DNA of 64,000 nt from an uncultured Flavobacteriaceae bacterium (GCA_947494715.1 CANLWG010000005.1:248001-312000); one strand, 5' to 3'. Positions 1-9,805 are shown, counted from the stretch's first letter. Made by a program: numbers and translations. The notes: a model not told the origin generated them from the sequence alone.

Positions 1-348
1 ATCTCTTTTTAAACCTTTTTATAGGATTTTTCGTATAGTAAAAAAGGGCAAATCAATATAGTTTAGCCGAAAGTCCAAGAAGTGGAAAAGTTTCGGTAAT
101 TCCATCGTTGATAGAGAATTCGTTGGAGCCAGACCTTAAAAAAAGTATAGGATACCATCCGTTTCGTGGTACATAAAATTTGTATTGCCCTTATGTTCCA
201 TGATAAAGAAATTGGATTATTTCGTATCTTGGCTTTATTTGGATTTGGGACCTACGATTCTGTGTTAAAAAAATTTCAAATGCACAAAATCGTTTTTTTA
301 TTCATAACATTATGGGCCAATCCGCATTAGGTTTTTGAATTTACGTGC
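1..348. other. non-coding left edge, upstream of sigma factor
   Basis: AT-rich stretch with no convincing coding frame on either strand. It presumably carries the promoter of the ECF sigma gene that begins at its right end, but I could not identify a clear TAnnTTTG box at a sensible distance. Nothing else is seen. Confidence 0.5.
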
Positions 349-870
349 ATGAACGATCAATGGCTGAACAAGGTAGAGGGACTATTCAAGAAGCAATATC
401 AAGAGCTTTGTTTAATTGCCTATAGCTATGTTGCCGATATTGACGAAGCCGAGGACATTGTACAGGACGTTTTTATCTCCTTGCTGAGACGACAAGACCA
501 TAACATATTGGAAATGGACAGGTATGTTAAAAGATCGGTGAAAAATGCCAGTCTCAATAAAATCAGGCAATCAAAAAAGATAGAGCCTATTACGGAGAAG
601 GTATTAAAACTTCCCTACCCTGAAAATCCACAACGCATACACCATGATGAGGAAATCAAGACCGCCATACAGAATTTGCCTGTGCAATGTAAGAAGGTAT
701 TTGAGCTTTGCGCCTTGGAAGGCCAAAAATATAGTACCGCCGCCGAAACTCTAAATATCTCCGTAAATACGGTAAAATCACATATGAAAAAGGCCTACAA
801 GATTCTTCGCGTTGAGCTACAGGATACTCAATTATTTCTACTGTTGTTGTTAATTTCTCATTTACGGTAG
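349..870 (+). CDS. RNA polymerase ECF sigma factor, FecI-like
   Basis: Extracytoplasmic-function sigma factor of the Bacteroidota FecI-like type, 173 residues, a normal length. Region 2 is visible around residues 10-75 (EDIVQDVFISLL); region 4, which reads the -35, lies around 110-160 with a helix-turn-helix (YSTAAETLNISVNTVKSHMKKA, shortened here to its core STAAETLNISVNTVKSHM). The next gene downstream, 83 bp away, encodes a FecR anti-sigma factor, then come SusC (with STN domain) and SusD homologues. In such loci the outer-membrane transporter senses substrate and signals through FecR to release the sigma factor, which then transcribes the transporter genes. Substrate is unknown. Role is inferred from family and context. 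Confidence 0.93.
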   Translation: MNDQWLNKVEGLFKKQYQELCLIAYSYVADIDEAEDIVQDVFISLLRRQDHNILEMDRYVKRSVKNASLNKIRQSKKIEPITEKVLKLPYPENPQRIHHDEEIKTAIQNLPVQCKKVFELCALEGQKYSTAAETLNISVNTVKSHMKKAYKILRVELQDTQLFLLLLLISHLR

Positions 871-953
871 CTCTTTTTTGATTTTTTTCAATTTTAACAT
901 CACCCTTTTTATGTTATTCCGTGTCCTTATAGTATAGGCCATGAAAATCATCT

Positions 954-2120
954 ATGGAAATAGCGAAACTCATTGTAAAGAAACTGACCTCCAATCTTTC
1001 CGGAACCGACGAGAAAGAATTTAATTCATGGTTGCATTCGTCCCATGAAAATAAAGAGCTCTTTGATCGAATAGTACTGATCCAGAAATCCAGTAAGGAT
1101 ATCAGGGAATTGGAAACTTTGGACGAAATCACCGCTTGGAACAAAATACTTCAAAAAATAGAGCCCAATAGGGTATCCCAAAAAAGAATGCTTTGGGCAA
1201 GACCAATTTTTAGATATGCGGCCGTTTTTGTAGGGCTTCTAGGTTTTGCTTTCTGGTACTTGTTCAACTCTGTCCAAACGCCGGAAAAGATGATGCCGAT
1301 ACCGGACAAAAATGCGATCACACTCCAATTGGAAAATGGGGAAATAAAAGAGTTATCCGAGGATGGCTCTTCACTCATCAAAGATAAGGAAGGTAATTTG
1401 GTGGTCATCAAAAAAGGATCGAACCTGGCGTATTCGGACTCGGTCTCAGTAGAAAAACTGGTCTATAACACGTTAACGGTTCCCTATGCCAGGCGATTTG
1501 GGATACAGCTTTCCGATGGAACAAGAATACATCTCAATTCAGGTTCTTCCATAAGGTATCCGGTCAAATTCATCAAAGGAGTACATAGAGAAGTTTTTTT
1601 GACCGGTGAGGCCTTTTTTGAGGTAACCGAGGATACCGAGCGTCCTTTTATTGTTAGTAGTGATGATCTGGTTGTAACAGTATTGGGCACCACCTTCAAT
1701 GTAAAAGCCTATCCCGAGGATAAGGAAATAAATACGGTCCTGGTCTCAGGTTCCGTTGGTCTTTCCAATAAAGAAAACCCAAGTACCGACTCCACACTAT
1801 TGGAACCGGGGCACATGGCTTCTTGGGACAAAACCAGCAATGCCATGGCCATGGAAGCCGTGGATACGGACATTTATACTTCATGGATCTACGGAAGATT
1901 GGTGCTAAAACGAACACCTTTTGAACAAATTATTCCCAAACTACAGCGGCACTATAATATATCCATTACCAATAATTACCCCATCTTAAACGATAAGGTA
2001 TTTACGGCCAGCTATGACATTGAGACCATTGAGGAAGTGTTGGGGTCGCTCAACGAAATCATTCCATTTTATTTTGAAGTCGATGGAAACGAAATCACTA
2101 TAAACAAACCCGAAAATTAG
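954..2120 (+). CDS. FecR-family anti-sigma factor
   Basis: Inner-membrane anti-sigma factor, 388 residues. An N-terminal cytoplasmic part (1-80) would hold the sigma factor. One membrane helix follows at about 85-105 (YAAVFVGLLGFAFWYLF). The periplasmic FecR domain spans about 170-270 (FGIQLSDGTRIHLNSGS; FLTGEAFFEV; VLGTTFNVKAY), and a DUF4974 domain at the C-terminus (about 315-385) would contact the STN domain of the SusC-like partner. Start chosen at the ATG 954. A 127-bp gap separates it from the SusC gene, long enough for a sigma-dependent promoter. Family assignment is firm; partner specificity is inferred from adjacency. Confidence 0.93.
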   Translation: MEIAKLIVKKLTSNLSGTDEKEFNSWLHSSHENKELFDRIVLIQKSSKDIRELETLDEITAWNKILQKIEPNRVSQKRMLWARPIFRYAAVFVGLLGFAFWYLFNSVQTPEKMMPIPDKNAITLQLENGEIKELSEDGSSLIKDKEGNLVVIKKGSNLAYSDSVSVEKLVYNTLTVPYARRFGIQLSDGTRIHLNSGSSIRYPVKFIKGVHREVFLTGEAFFEVTEDTERPFIVSSDDLVVTVLGTTFNVKAYPEDKEINTVLVSGSVGLSNKENPSTDSTLLEPGHMASWDKTSNAMAMEAVDTDIYTSWIYGRLVLKRTPFEQIIPKLQRHYNISITNNYPILNDKVFTASYDIETIEEVLGSLNEIIPFYFEVDGNEITINKPEN

Positions 2121-2247
2121 ACTAACTTAAAATACAACCGCCAATGAAATAGACGCCACAAAAATCAAAAAAATCGGGAAATGCTGATACCATTCCCCGA
2201 TAGATTAGTAATCAACTGATACGAGTTAACTAAAATCTTTTAAAAAT

Positions 2248-5200
2248 ATGGAAAAATTCAAAGGAATTCGACTTTTTACGTCCAATTCCATTAAAATAAG
2301 TCTAGCGTTGAAGCTTACGCTCTTTCTTTTACTAGCCTCCATCCTATCCGTGCATGCAAATGCCTATTCTCAACGGACCAAGGTGAGTTTAAACTTTGAG
2401 AACGCTACCATGCAACAGGTGCTAGAGGAAATAGAGACAATCACCGACTTTAAATTTGTGTATACAAATACTGAAATCGATGCAGATCAGCGGGTTTCGG
2501 TCACCGCAGAGAATGAAAAATTATCTTCTGTCTTAAAAAGATTGTTCCAACAAACGGACATCTCCTATAAACTGAGACGAAAATTGATTATCCTGCGTTC
2601 ACTTCCCGTCCCCAAGACTGTCAAGGTGGTTCCCCCACCAGATAAAACCGAGGAAGACCAACAACTTCAAGTATCGGGTACGGTGATCGATGAGAATGGA
2701 AATCCCCTTCCGGGTGCCAATGTTATTGAAAAGGATACACAAAATGGTGTTGTCACGGATTTTGATGGAAAATTTACAATTTCCCTTCAAAACGCTGATG
2801 CCGTGTTATTGGTTTCTTATATCGGTTTTGTTACCAAAGAGGTGAATGCGACCCCAGGTGAGGAAATGTCAATTCAGCTCACTACCGATACCGCACAACT
2901 TGAGGAAGTAGTACTCGTGGGTTACGGGGTACAGCGAAAATCCGATGTAACCGGATCGGTCTCCAGTGTTGCCGGGGAAGATCTGCTGAGGCGACCAGTG
3001 GCCAATGCCATACAAGGCCTACAGGGCCGTGTTGCCGGTGCCAATGTATATCTCAATTCGGGAAGTCCTACGGCAGCTCCTCGAATCATCATCCGAGGCC
3101 TGGGCACCATCAACTCCAGTTCCAACCCCTTGTTCGTGGTAGACGGGGTAGTTATGGAAGACATTCAGTTCCTTAACCCGAACAATATTGCAAGTATGGA
3201 AGTACTTAAAGATGCTTCGTCCACGGCAATTTATGGAGCGCGTGGGGCCAACGGTGTAATACTGGTCACCACAAAGCGTGGTGCAAAGACCGAAGGCATT
3301 ACGGTGTCCTATGATAGTTTTATGAGTGTGGGCACATTACGGAAAAAGATAGACCTGCTCAATGCGGAAGAATTTCTTGAGGTGGTAGAGACCGGTTTTG
3401 CCAACACGCCAAAATATCGTGACGATGTTACAGTAGCTCCTATTTTGACCAGGGACGACCCTAGGCTTTTTGATGCCCAGGGCAACCCCTTATACGATAC
3501 GGATTGGCAAGAGGAGGCCACCCGTACGGCCATTACACACAACCATCAACTTGCCATTCAGCAAAGTAACGGAAATTCCTCAGTCGGTGCCTTTTTGAAC
3601 TTTTCGGACGTAGAGGGCATTATGCTTAATAATGATCTGGAACGCTGGAATGGAAAATTGACCTATGATACTCAAATAAAGGATTGGTTGTCCTTTGGGG
3701 CCAATATATTGGTCAACTATACCAAGGAAAATGCCTATCAAGAAGGTGGAGGCAACCAAATGCCCAGACGAACCATGATCGAGATGCCTCCCATATTTCC
3801 GGTACGCTTTCCGGATGGTAGCTGGTCCAATAGCCGTACCATAACCGATAACTTCAGTTTAGAAGCTATGGCCAACCCAGTGCATGTCCTAGAAACCGAA
3901 GTACGACGTAGATTACGAAACCAAATATTTGGAAATGTCTTCTTTGAGTTCAAGATTGCCGAGGGACTCACCTTTAAAACCCAGTTTGGTATCGACAAAC
4001 AGGATCGAACGGCTCAAAATTTTGAACCGAACGATTTGATTAATATTTCGGCACCCCTGGGTAGGGCGAGCGTTGAAGAAGAAAAGGTGACCTTTTGGCA
4101 ACAGGAGAATTTCCTTACCTATAACAAATCCTTTGAAAACTCACGGATCAATGCGGTCCTGGGAGCCAGTTGGCAGCAACGTGAATTCTTTAGTTTCCTT
4201 GCTAGGTCCGAAGGTTTCCCCGATAATTCATTGTCCTTTTACCGCTTGGAGTCGGGCAGTATTCCGGATGAGCCCGAATCCTCATACAACGACTGGTCCA
4301 TCAATTCCTATTTTGCACGGGTTGGATATACCTATAAGAATAGATATCTGGTAACCTTGACCGGCCGTGCGGATGGCTCTTCCCGCTTCGGTGAAAATAA
4401 CAAATACGGATTCTTTCCCTCCATAGGTTTGGGCTGGGTACTTTCCGAAGAGGACTTCCTTTCGGAATCTTCTTTCTTGAACCAGTTAAAACTAAGGACG
4501 AGTTATGGAGTTACGGGGAATACGGAAATAGCTCCCTACTCTACCCTAGCGACCATAGAATCCGGTACGGCCTTGATCAATGGCCAACGGGCCAACTCCA
4601 GTGTTGTAACTCGTATCCCCAACCCGGACGTAGGTTGGGAAACCACCACACAGTTTGACATAGGGTTAGAAGTAAGCACTAAGACCAATCCGCAAATCAA
4701 TCTGGAACTGGATTATTACTATAAACTTACGGAAGATTTATTGCTTAATAGGCCGATACCACGTTCTACTGGTTTTTCGTCCATACGGGACAACATAGGT
4801 TCCATTTCTAACCGAGGTGCCGATATATCCGTAAGTTCCATATACTCAAAAGAAGATTTCTTTTGGGAATCAACATTGAATATGAACTATAATGTAAACC
4901 GAATAGAGGAATTGGGCGCCAATGACGAGGATATCTTTCCTGGCCCCGGTTTTGTTTCGGGCAGCAATACCATTCTTCGTGTAGGGGAACCGGTAGCCTC
5001 TTTCTGGGGGCTGGAGCGCCAAGGTATCTGGGGCACGGACGAAGCTGCGGAAGCGGCAGCGGTGGGTGCCCTGCCCGGGGAGGCCAAACGTTCTGCCGAA
5101 CGTACTATTATCGGTAACGGCCTGCCTACATGGACCGGGAGTTTTATCAACAACTTCCGCTTGGGAAGATTTGACCTGACCATGGATCTACAATTTGTTT

Positions 5201-5649
5201 TTGATGTGGATATACTCCAGCAAGCCCATCATTCCACCGAGGATCGATCCGGTATTGCCAATGGTTTGCGTACCATCCTTACGGAGGGCTGGACGCCCCA
5301 GAACCAGAATACACAGGTACAGGAAATCCGAAATCAAGGTACCTCGGGCCAGAACAGTCAGGTAGATAGCCGCTGGGTGGCTGATGGATCCTATCTTCGC
5401 GGCAATCTGTTTACACTAGGGTATACCTTCCCCGATAACTTCGTAAATTCCATAGGCCTTAACATGCTAAGAATATATGGAAGCGTAGACAATGCTTTTG
5501 TTGTACAGTCCGATAGTTTTCAAGGGTTTGACCCAGAAGGATCTTCCCATGACCCCAGTCTTGATTCCGGTCAATTTGGACAGAACATTTTCTTTTTTCA
5601 ATATCCAAGGCCCAGGACCTTTACCCTTGGGTTTAATCTTAAATTTTAA
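2248..5649 (+). CDS. SusC/RagA-type TonB-dependent transporter with STN domain
   Basis: Outer-membrane TonB-linked transporter, 1133 residues. Domains in order: signal peptide (to about residue 40), STN signalling domain (about 55-105), a carboxypeptidase-D-like regulatory domain (about 145-225, VSGTVIDENGNPLPGANV), a plug with the usual EEVVLVGYG start (about 225-340), then a C-terminal 22-strand barrel ending in FNLKF. The STN domain matches the sigma/FecR pair upstream and makes this a transducing receptor. Its stop TAA shares a base with the ATG of the SusD gene (TAATG), so the two are translationally coupled. The imported substrate is not apparent because no glycosidase or peptidase is attached to the locus. 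Confidence 0.96.
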   Translation: MEKFKGIRLFTSNSIKISLALKLTLFLLLASILSVHANAYSQRTKVSLNFENATMQQVLEEIETITDFKFVYTNTEIDADQRVSVTAENEKLSSVLKRLFQQTDISYKLRRKLIILRSLPVPKTVKVVPPPDKTEEDQQLQVSGTVIDENGNPLPGANVIEKDTQNGVVTDFDGKFTISLQNADAVLLVSYIGFVTKEVNATPGEEMSIQLTTDTAQLEEVVLVGYGVQRKSDVTGSVSSVAGEDLLRRPVANAIQGLQGRVAGANVYLNSGSPTAAPRIIIRGLGTINSSSNPLFVVDGVVMEDIQFLNPNNIASMEVLKDASSTAIYGARGANGVILVTTKRGAKTEGITVSYDSFMSVGTLRKKIDLLNAEEFLEVVETGFANTPKYRDDVTVAPILTRDDPRLFDAQGNPLYDTDWQEEATRTAITHNHQLAIQQSNGNSSVGAFLNFSDVEGIMLNNDLERWNGKLTYDTQIKDWLSFGANILVNYTKENAYQEGGGNQMPRRTMIEMPPIFPVRFPDGSWSNSRTITDNFSLEAMANPVHVLETEVRRRLRNQIFGNVFFEFKIAEGLTFKTQFGIDKQDRTAQNFEPNDLINISAPLGRASVEEEKVTFWQQENFLTYNKSFENSRINAVLGASWQQREFFSFLARSEGFPDNSLSFYRLESGSIPDEPESSYNDWSINSYFARVGYTYKNRYLVTLTGRADGSSRFGENNKYGFFPSIGLGWVLSEEDFLSESSFLNQLKLRTSYGVTGNTEIAPYSTLATIESGTALINGQRANSSVVTRIPNPDVGWETTTQFDIGLEVSTKTNPQINLELDYYYKLTEDLLLNRPIPRSTGFSSIRDNIGSISNRGADISVSSIYSKEDFFWESTLNMNYNVNRIEELGANDEDIFPGPGFVSGSNTILRVGEPVASFWGLERQGIWGTDEAAEAAAVGALPGEAKRSAERTIIGNGLPTWTGSFINNFRLGRFDLTMDLQFVFDVDILQQAHHSTEDRSGIANGLRTILTEGWTPQNQNTQVQEIRNQGTSGQNSQVDSRWVADGSYLRGNLFTLGYTFPDNFVNSIGLNMLRIYGSVDNAFVVQSDSFQGFDPEGSSHDPSLDSGQFGQNIFFFQYPRPRTFTLGFNLKF

Positions 5650-7241
5650 TGGCTATGAAATATTTAAAAATAACAGGTTTTTTAAGTCTCATGCTATTCA
5701 TGGTGTCCTGTTCCGACTTTTTGGAAGAGGAGCCACGGGACCAGCAAAGTGTTGATCAATTTTTTTCGGAGCCTGGACAAGCTGAAAGTGCCGTAAACTA
5801 TCTATATCAGAACGGAGCTCCCGATATGTATTTAGAACAAGGCGTATTCAGGGGTTCTGACGTTATGTATCTACAGTATCTCTCCGGTTTTTTTGACAAT
5901 GAGTTCAGTGGTCAGGAACGCCAGGTAGATCTTGCCCAGCAATTGGCCATTTCACCTACCGAGATAGATGCTACATTGAACCGCATATGGGAGAATCTTT
6001 ATGAAGGCATCTCAGGGGCAAACCTCGCCATTGCCAACATACCAGATACGCCCGGCCTTTCCGAAACGGAACGTACGAACCTCGTTGCACAGGCCAGTTT
6101 CTTTCGTGCCTTTGCTTATTTTTACCTGGTACGCATGTTCGGTGACGTACCCTTGATTACCGAACCCGTGGGTGGTTTGGAAGAGGTTTTTGTACCCCGT
6201 GCCCCAGTTTCTGAAGTGTATAACCTTATCGTTTCCGATTTGAACGTGGCCATAGCAGCGGGCAGCCTCCCTAGCGGTAATATGGTAGATAATGGCTATC
6301 GTATAACTACGGAAACCGCCCAAATGCTCTTGGCGGATGTTTACCTGACCATGAGCGGGGCACCCCTATCCGATAACCGCTATGCCAATGCCGCCGACGC
6401 CGCACGAGCGGTAATCAATAGTGGTGCGTTCTCCCTTATAGCACATGATACGGATGGGGATGGTAATGTTATACTAGAAAACAGTGCCTATAACAAAATG
6501 CGGAGGGCAAAAACGGTAAGTAACGATTACATCTATCAGATAGAATATGAAGTTGGAATCCGTTCATTTCCCTATCCACAATGGTCGTTTCCCGCATCAG
6601 TTAGTGGTTCCGTGGGAGCGGCCTATGCGAACATCAATAATGCGTATGGGCCAAGACCAGAACTGTACGGCCAGTATGACCAGGGGTTAGATCTTAGGGC
6701 ACAGGAGAAACAGTATTTCCATACTACATTTACCACAACAGGTGGCGAGGAGATTACCTTTCCAGTGACCCCCTATATCTGGTTGGATGAAGAACCGTTC
6801 TTCAACACGGCACAATCCGCTAAGAACTTACGAGTGTATAGTTATCCCGAGGCCTTATTGGTCGCTGCTGAAGCCATCGCGCAATCGGAAGGGGTGACCG
6901 CTGAGGCCGTCGATTACCTTACCCAGGTACGGGCCAGGGCCTACTGGACTACAGATCCTGAAACCATACGTACGGAACTCGCCGGGCTTTCGGTAGGCGA
7001 TTTTGTGGATGAGGTCTGGAAGGAAAGAAATCGTGAACTTATATTCGACTCAAAACTTTGGTTCGATATGGTACGGACACGGAAATACCCAGCCGGGGCC
7101 GATGGCGATGTTACTTTTGTCGATTTGGTAGGAAGGCAGAATACCTTTGGCCAGACTTTTGAGGAAAAGCATTTGCTATTGCCCATATCGGATTCCGAGA
7201 TGCAAACAAACCCCGAGTTGGTTCAAAACCCTGGGTATTAA
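5649..7241 (+). CDS. SusD/RagB-family outer-membrane lipoprotein
   Basis: Surface substrate-binding lipoprotein, 530 residues, partner lid of the SusC-like barrel. A lipoprotein signal ends at Cys21 (FMVSC), followed by the usual SusD start (DFLEEEPRDQ). The TPR-rich helical fold is suggested by the family motifs SFFRAFAYFYLVRMFGDVPL (about 155-175) and VWKERNRELIFDSKLWFDMVR near the C-terminus (core KERNRELIFDSKLWFDMVR). Start: the first ATG overlaps the SusC stop; a second in-frame ATG two codons later is equally possible. A strong terminator follows at 7332-7365, so the four-gene unit ends here. Confidence 0.95.
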   Translation: MAMKYLKITGFLSLMLFMVSCSDFLEEEPRDQQSVDQFFSEPGQAESAVNYLYQNGAPDMYLEQGVFRGSDVMYLQYLSGFFDNEFSGQERQVDLAQQLAISPTEIDATLNRIWENLYEGISGANLAIANIPDTPGLSETERTNLVAQASFFRAFAYFYLVRMFGDVPLITEPVGGLEEVFVPRAPVSEVYNLIVSDLNVAIAAGSLPSGNMVDNGYRITTETAQMLLADVYLTMSGAPLSDNRYANAADAARAVINSGAFSLIAHDTDGDGNVILENSAYNKMRRAKTVSNDYIYQIEYEVGIRSFPYPQWSFPASVSGSVGAAYANINNAYGPRPELYGQYDQGLDLRAQEKQYFHTTFTTTGGEEITFPVTPYIWLDEEPFFNTAQSAKNLRVYSYPEALLVAAEAIAQSEGVTAEAVDYLTQVRARAYWTTDPETIRTELAGLSVGDFVDEVWKERNRELIFDSKLWFDMVRTRKYPAGADGDVTFVDLVGRQNTFGQTFEEKHLLLPISDSEMQTNPELVQNPGY

Positions 7242-7331
7242 ATTTAAATAAATGTGGGGCATAGTTTCCCCATAAACGAAATCAAAATACAAATCTTTTT
7301 GTTGTAGTTAGTTTAGTTTGAGTTAGTTTGG

Positions 7332-7365
7332 AAAACCGGTGTACGTTTCGTCACCGGTTTTTTTT
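7332..7365 (+). terminator. rho-independent terminator of the sigma-FecR-SusCD unit
   Basis: Perfect inverted repeat AAAACCGGTG / CACCGGTTTT around a 10-nt loop, followed by a run of T. The 341-bp gap 7242-7582 also holds a weaker stem (TGGGG...CCCCA near 7253-7274) and otherwise nothing that I can recognise. The repeat could also serve the convergent glycosyltransferase gene, since both arms carry A/T runs. Confidence 0.9.
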
Positions 7366-7582
7366 AGTTTGTCTATTTTTCAAGCTTAGGGATATAACCA
7401 AAATTGTTTACTCCTGCTAAACATTTCGGTATCTACATATCCACAATTTTAATTGCAATGGACAAAATCAAGATGACTTCTCGATGGTGGTACTAAGGAT
7501 TTGGTTCTTTCGGGTGAAATCCCGTTTGATACAATACATTCACCTTGATAATAAAGTTTATAAATAGATTCGTTCTTACTAT

Positions 7583-9133
7583 TCAAATCCCAAGAGTCTT
7601 GGAATGAAATTTATCCCTTATCGTAAGATAAGCCTCATTTTTGATTTTATCGGTGATTTCGATAGGTGAAATCTTTGGAGGTTGACTTAATTTTTTCTTA
7701 CTCCACGTCCAACTATTTACATGGAGATGTGCCGCAAAATCCCCAAAATGACAAGAAACTGCCGGACAACCGGTATGGCATCTCTTGTATTTGTTTTTTA
7801 CAAGTTTTATATCATCATACTTATTTCTAGCAGCATAGTAAACATCCGATAAAACTCCAGGGCCGGTACTTTTTAAAACATCGGTTTCGTACTTTATGCT
7901 CATGTCGCATCTATTTATCATTTCTAATACTAAATCTAGCCAAAAGGGATGTCCCGGGATGCTTCCGAACATATAGTTTCCAATTTGCGTATCACCCTCA
8001 AAATCCAATAACCTATCGCTGCTATCATTGTGATAAACGATTTCCTCACCTAGAACCAAACTTTCTCCACATAGTTCATTCAGACTTTTAAAACAGTGCA
8101 TATCCATATCAAGGTAAAACCCTCCTTCCAGATAAACAACAAGTACCCTAAATAGGTCGACTCTTTGAATATTACATGGATATGAGCTATAGATCGTCCA
8201 TAGTTCCGGGAAAGAATTCTTTACTAATTTTTCTGCGTCCTCGTCGTCATGGATCTTTATTTCCCACTCCGGGTGAAATCTCCTTATGCTATCAAAGGTC
8301 TTTGTATACTTTTCTGGAATTATCTTCTCTTTGTATGTTACATGGATAATTTTGGGTATTACATTAGTTTGAAACAAAGTTTCTTCACCTTCCTCAAAAA
8401 GTGGATTATTAAGAAGCATATCAATGGCCAGAGAGTCTTCCTTCTTTGCTTTGGGCTGTTGAAGCATAGTTGAAATGGCCTCAGCATCAACAAGACTTAA
8501 TTCGTAGCTGTATTTAATGATTTCTGCCCATGGATCATTATTGACTTCACATTTGCCTTTATTTTGAATATGGATGTATAGATTGGGAACGTCACTGACA
8601 AGGTATAATTTTGTAGTATCAGGGAACATCTTGTCAAGCTGATCTTCAAGATCTGAATAATGAAGATTCTCCAACACGTCTTTAAAACAGAAGAAACTCT
8701 CTTTCCATATCCGTTTCGGGGATATATAAGCTTTGCTATCCCTTTCATCAAAAGTCATTATATAGTTTAGCAAACAACTGGGTACATTTTTTATTATTAA
8801 CGCTTGGTATTGATATTCCATTCTGGCCATATGGCTCCAATCCTTTTCAGACCAAAGGCATATATAGGAGCCGTTTGCTTTTTCCATAGCATGGGCAAAG
8901 AAGATATCCATACAATCATCCCTTTTCGAATTTATGGGATATGCTAAAATTTGGGAGTTATCAAACGAATCGATCGTTTTCTTTCTAGCCATGTCCCTTT
9001 CTTCACACACAATAATCAATTCCTTATTGGGATAACTCTGGGTTAAAAAGCAGGATATCGATTTCGCCAATGATTCCGGTTTCCCATTTGGGATACAAAT
9101 GGACGAAATTAAAGGGTATTCTGATCCTTCCAT
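7583..9133 (-). CDS. two-module glycosyltransferase (degenerate GT2-like + GT32/OCH1-like)
   Basis: 516 residues, no membrane segment. The N-terminal ~110 residues look like a GT2 module (SSICIPNGKPESLAKSISCF, then KELIIVCEERD), but where GT2 enzymes carry an acidic DxD the sequence reads LWSEKDW, so that module seems impaired. The C-terminal part (about 265-470) is a GT32 sugar transferase of the OCH1/capsular type: IPKIIHVTY, IQRVDLFRVLVVYLEGGFYL and the DxD motif YLDMDMHC near residue 345. It lies downstream of a cysteine-rich double-glycine peptide on the same strand, so it could glycosylate that peptide; however a terminator and a 359-bp gap separate them, and a role in surface glycan synthesis is equally possible. 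Confidence 0.8.
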   Translation of the reverse strand: MEGSEYPLISSICIPNGKPESLAKSISCFLTQSYPNKELIIVCEERDMARKKTIDSFDNSQILAYPINSKRDDCMDIFFAHAMEKANGSYICLWSEKDWSHMARMEYQYQALIIKNVPSCLLNYIMTFDERDSKAYISPKRIWKESFFCFKDVLENLHYSDLEDQLDKMFPDTTKLYLVSDVPNLYIHIQNKGKCEVNNDPWAEIIKYSYELSLVDAEAISTMLQQPKAKKEDSLAIDMLLNNPLFEEGEETLFQTNVIPKIIHVTYKEKIIPEKYTKTFDSIRRFHPEWEIKIHDDEDAEKLVKNSFPELWTIYSSYPCNIQRVDLFRVLVVYLEGGFYLDMDMHCFKSLNELCGESLVLGEEIVYHNDSSDRLLDFEGDTQIGNYMFGSIPGHPFWLDLVLEMINRCDMSIKYETDVLKSTGPGVLSDVYYAARNKYDDIKLVKNKYKRCHTGCPAVSCHFGDFAAHLHVNSWTWSKKKLSQPPKISPIEITDKIKNEAYLTIRDKFHSKTLGI

Positions 9134-9452
9134 GGATTAATCTTATTAACGTACTTCTTTCAAAAATAGAGTTAAGCTCGTCACACTACTCATTAAGTAA
9201 AAAACAAATTGGGGCCTTCATTTCCTTACTAACATAGTACTCCACTTATTCTCTTCCACATAGAACCATATCCTAGCTTTCAATTCAAATCCAACTTAAG
9301 AGAGATTGAGTTTTTAACCCGTCACTAATAATTTCCGTTGATCGGGATTTTTTGAGGTAAATGATGATTCATTCAAGCGTGATTTGATAATCCATTGTCG
9401 AATCTTTCTGAAACCACATTTATTGAGGACATCCATTTTGGTTTATACTTTG
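9134..9452. other. non-coding gap upstream of glycosyltransferase
   Basis: No further double-glycine peptide or other convincing small gene was found on either strand. On the minus strand a TATTTTTG sequence (around 9163-9170) fits the Bacteroidota -7 box and lies about 30 bp before the glycosyltransferase start, so that gene may have its own promoter. Confidence 0.4.
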
Positions 9453-9485
9453 AAAAGTACTGAGCAGAAAAAAACCGCCCAGTAC
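9453..9485 (-). terminator. terminator after the cysteine-rich peptide gene
   Basis: On the minus strand GTACTGGGCGG and CTGCTCAGTAC pair over 11 positions (with G-T wobbles) around a T7 loop and are followed by TTTT. It starts 8 bp after the stop codon of the peptide gene, suggesting that most transcripts of the VKOR-peptide unit stop here. Confidence 0.75.
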
Positions 9486-9492
9486 CTTTTAA

Positions 9493-9684
9493 TTAATCCC
9501 CACAAGTGCCATATGTACATGAACATGTAGCTTGTGGGATTCCTCTACAATCGTAAGCGGTGTTACACCAATCACCCCAATAGCAGCCCACATCACTATA
9601 CCCTCCAAAGATAGTTCGCAACTCTTCCTTCTGTAGAAGGTTGCCATATTCCAAGTTTAGTCCTTTTAAACTCAGTTTTCCCAT
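9493..9684 (-). CDS. cysteine-rich peptide with double-glycine leader
   Basis: 63-residue precursor. The leader ends in EELRTIFGG, typical of Bacteroidota double-glycine natural-product precursors (the TIGR04149-like leader with hydrophobic positions before GG). Cleavage would leave a 35-residue core starting YSDVG with six cysteines spaced C-X5-C-X5-C-X7-C-X-C-X4-C, plus two Trp and many Gly/Thr. Six cysteines allow three disulfides. The gene immediately upstream encodes a C39-like/VKOR/thioredoxin membrane protein that would make or shuffle such bonds. No C39-peptidase ABC exporter is in the window, so leader removal and export must depend on genes elsewhere. Function (bacteriocin, signal or structural peptide) is not known; the start ATG is the only one in frame. 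Confidence 0.8.
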   Translation of the reverse strand: MGKLSLKGLNLEYGNLLQKEELRTIFGGYSDVGCYWGDWCNTAYDCRGIPQATCSCTYGTCGD

Positions 9685-9805
9685 AGTTAAAAAAATTAAA
9701 AATTAACTCTATCCTGGACGGTTTAGGTCACCCAGGTATGTGACCATTCTTCGCGAATGAATATTATCTATAGCCAAGGGATTTTCCCAGGACTTCTTTT
9801 GTTGG

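Noticed and set aside
4887-5183. Long antisense frames inside the SusC, glycoside hydrolase and DUF1553 genes
   Set aside because: They are frame shadows of clearly coding genes, with Ser/Arg/Pro-rich composition and no family match.
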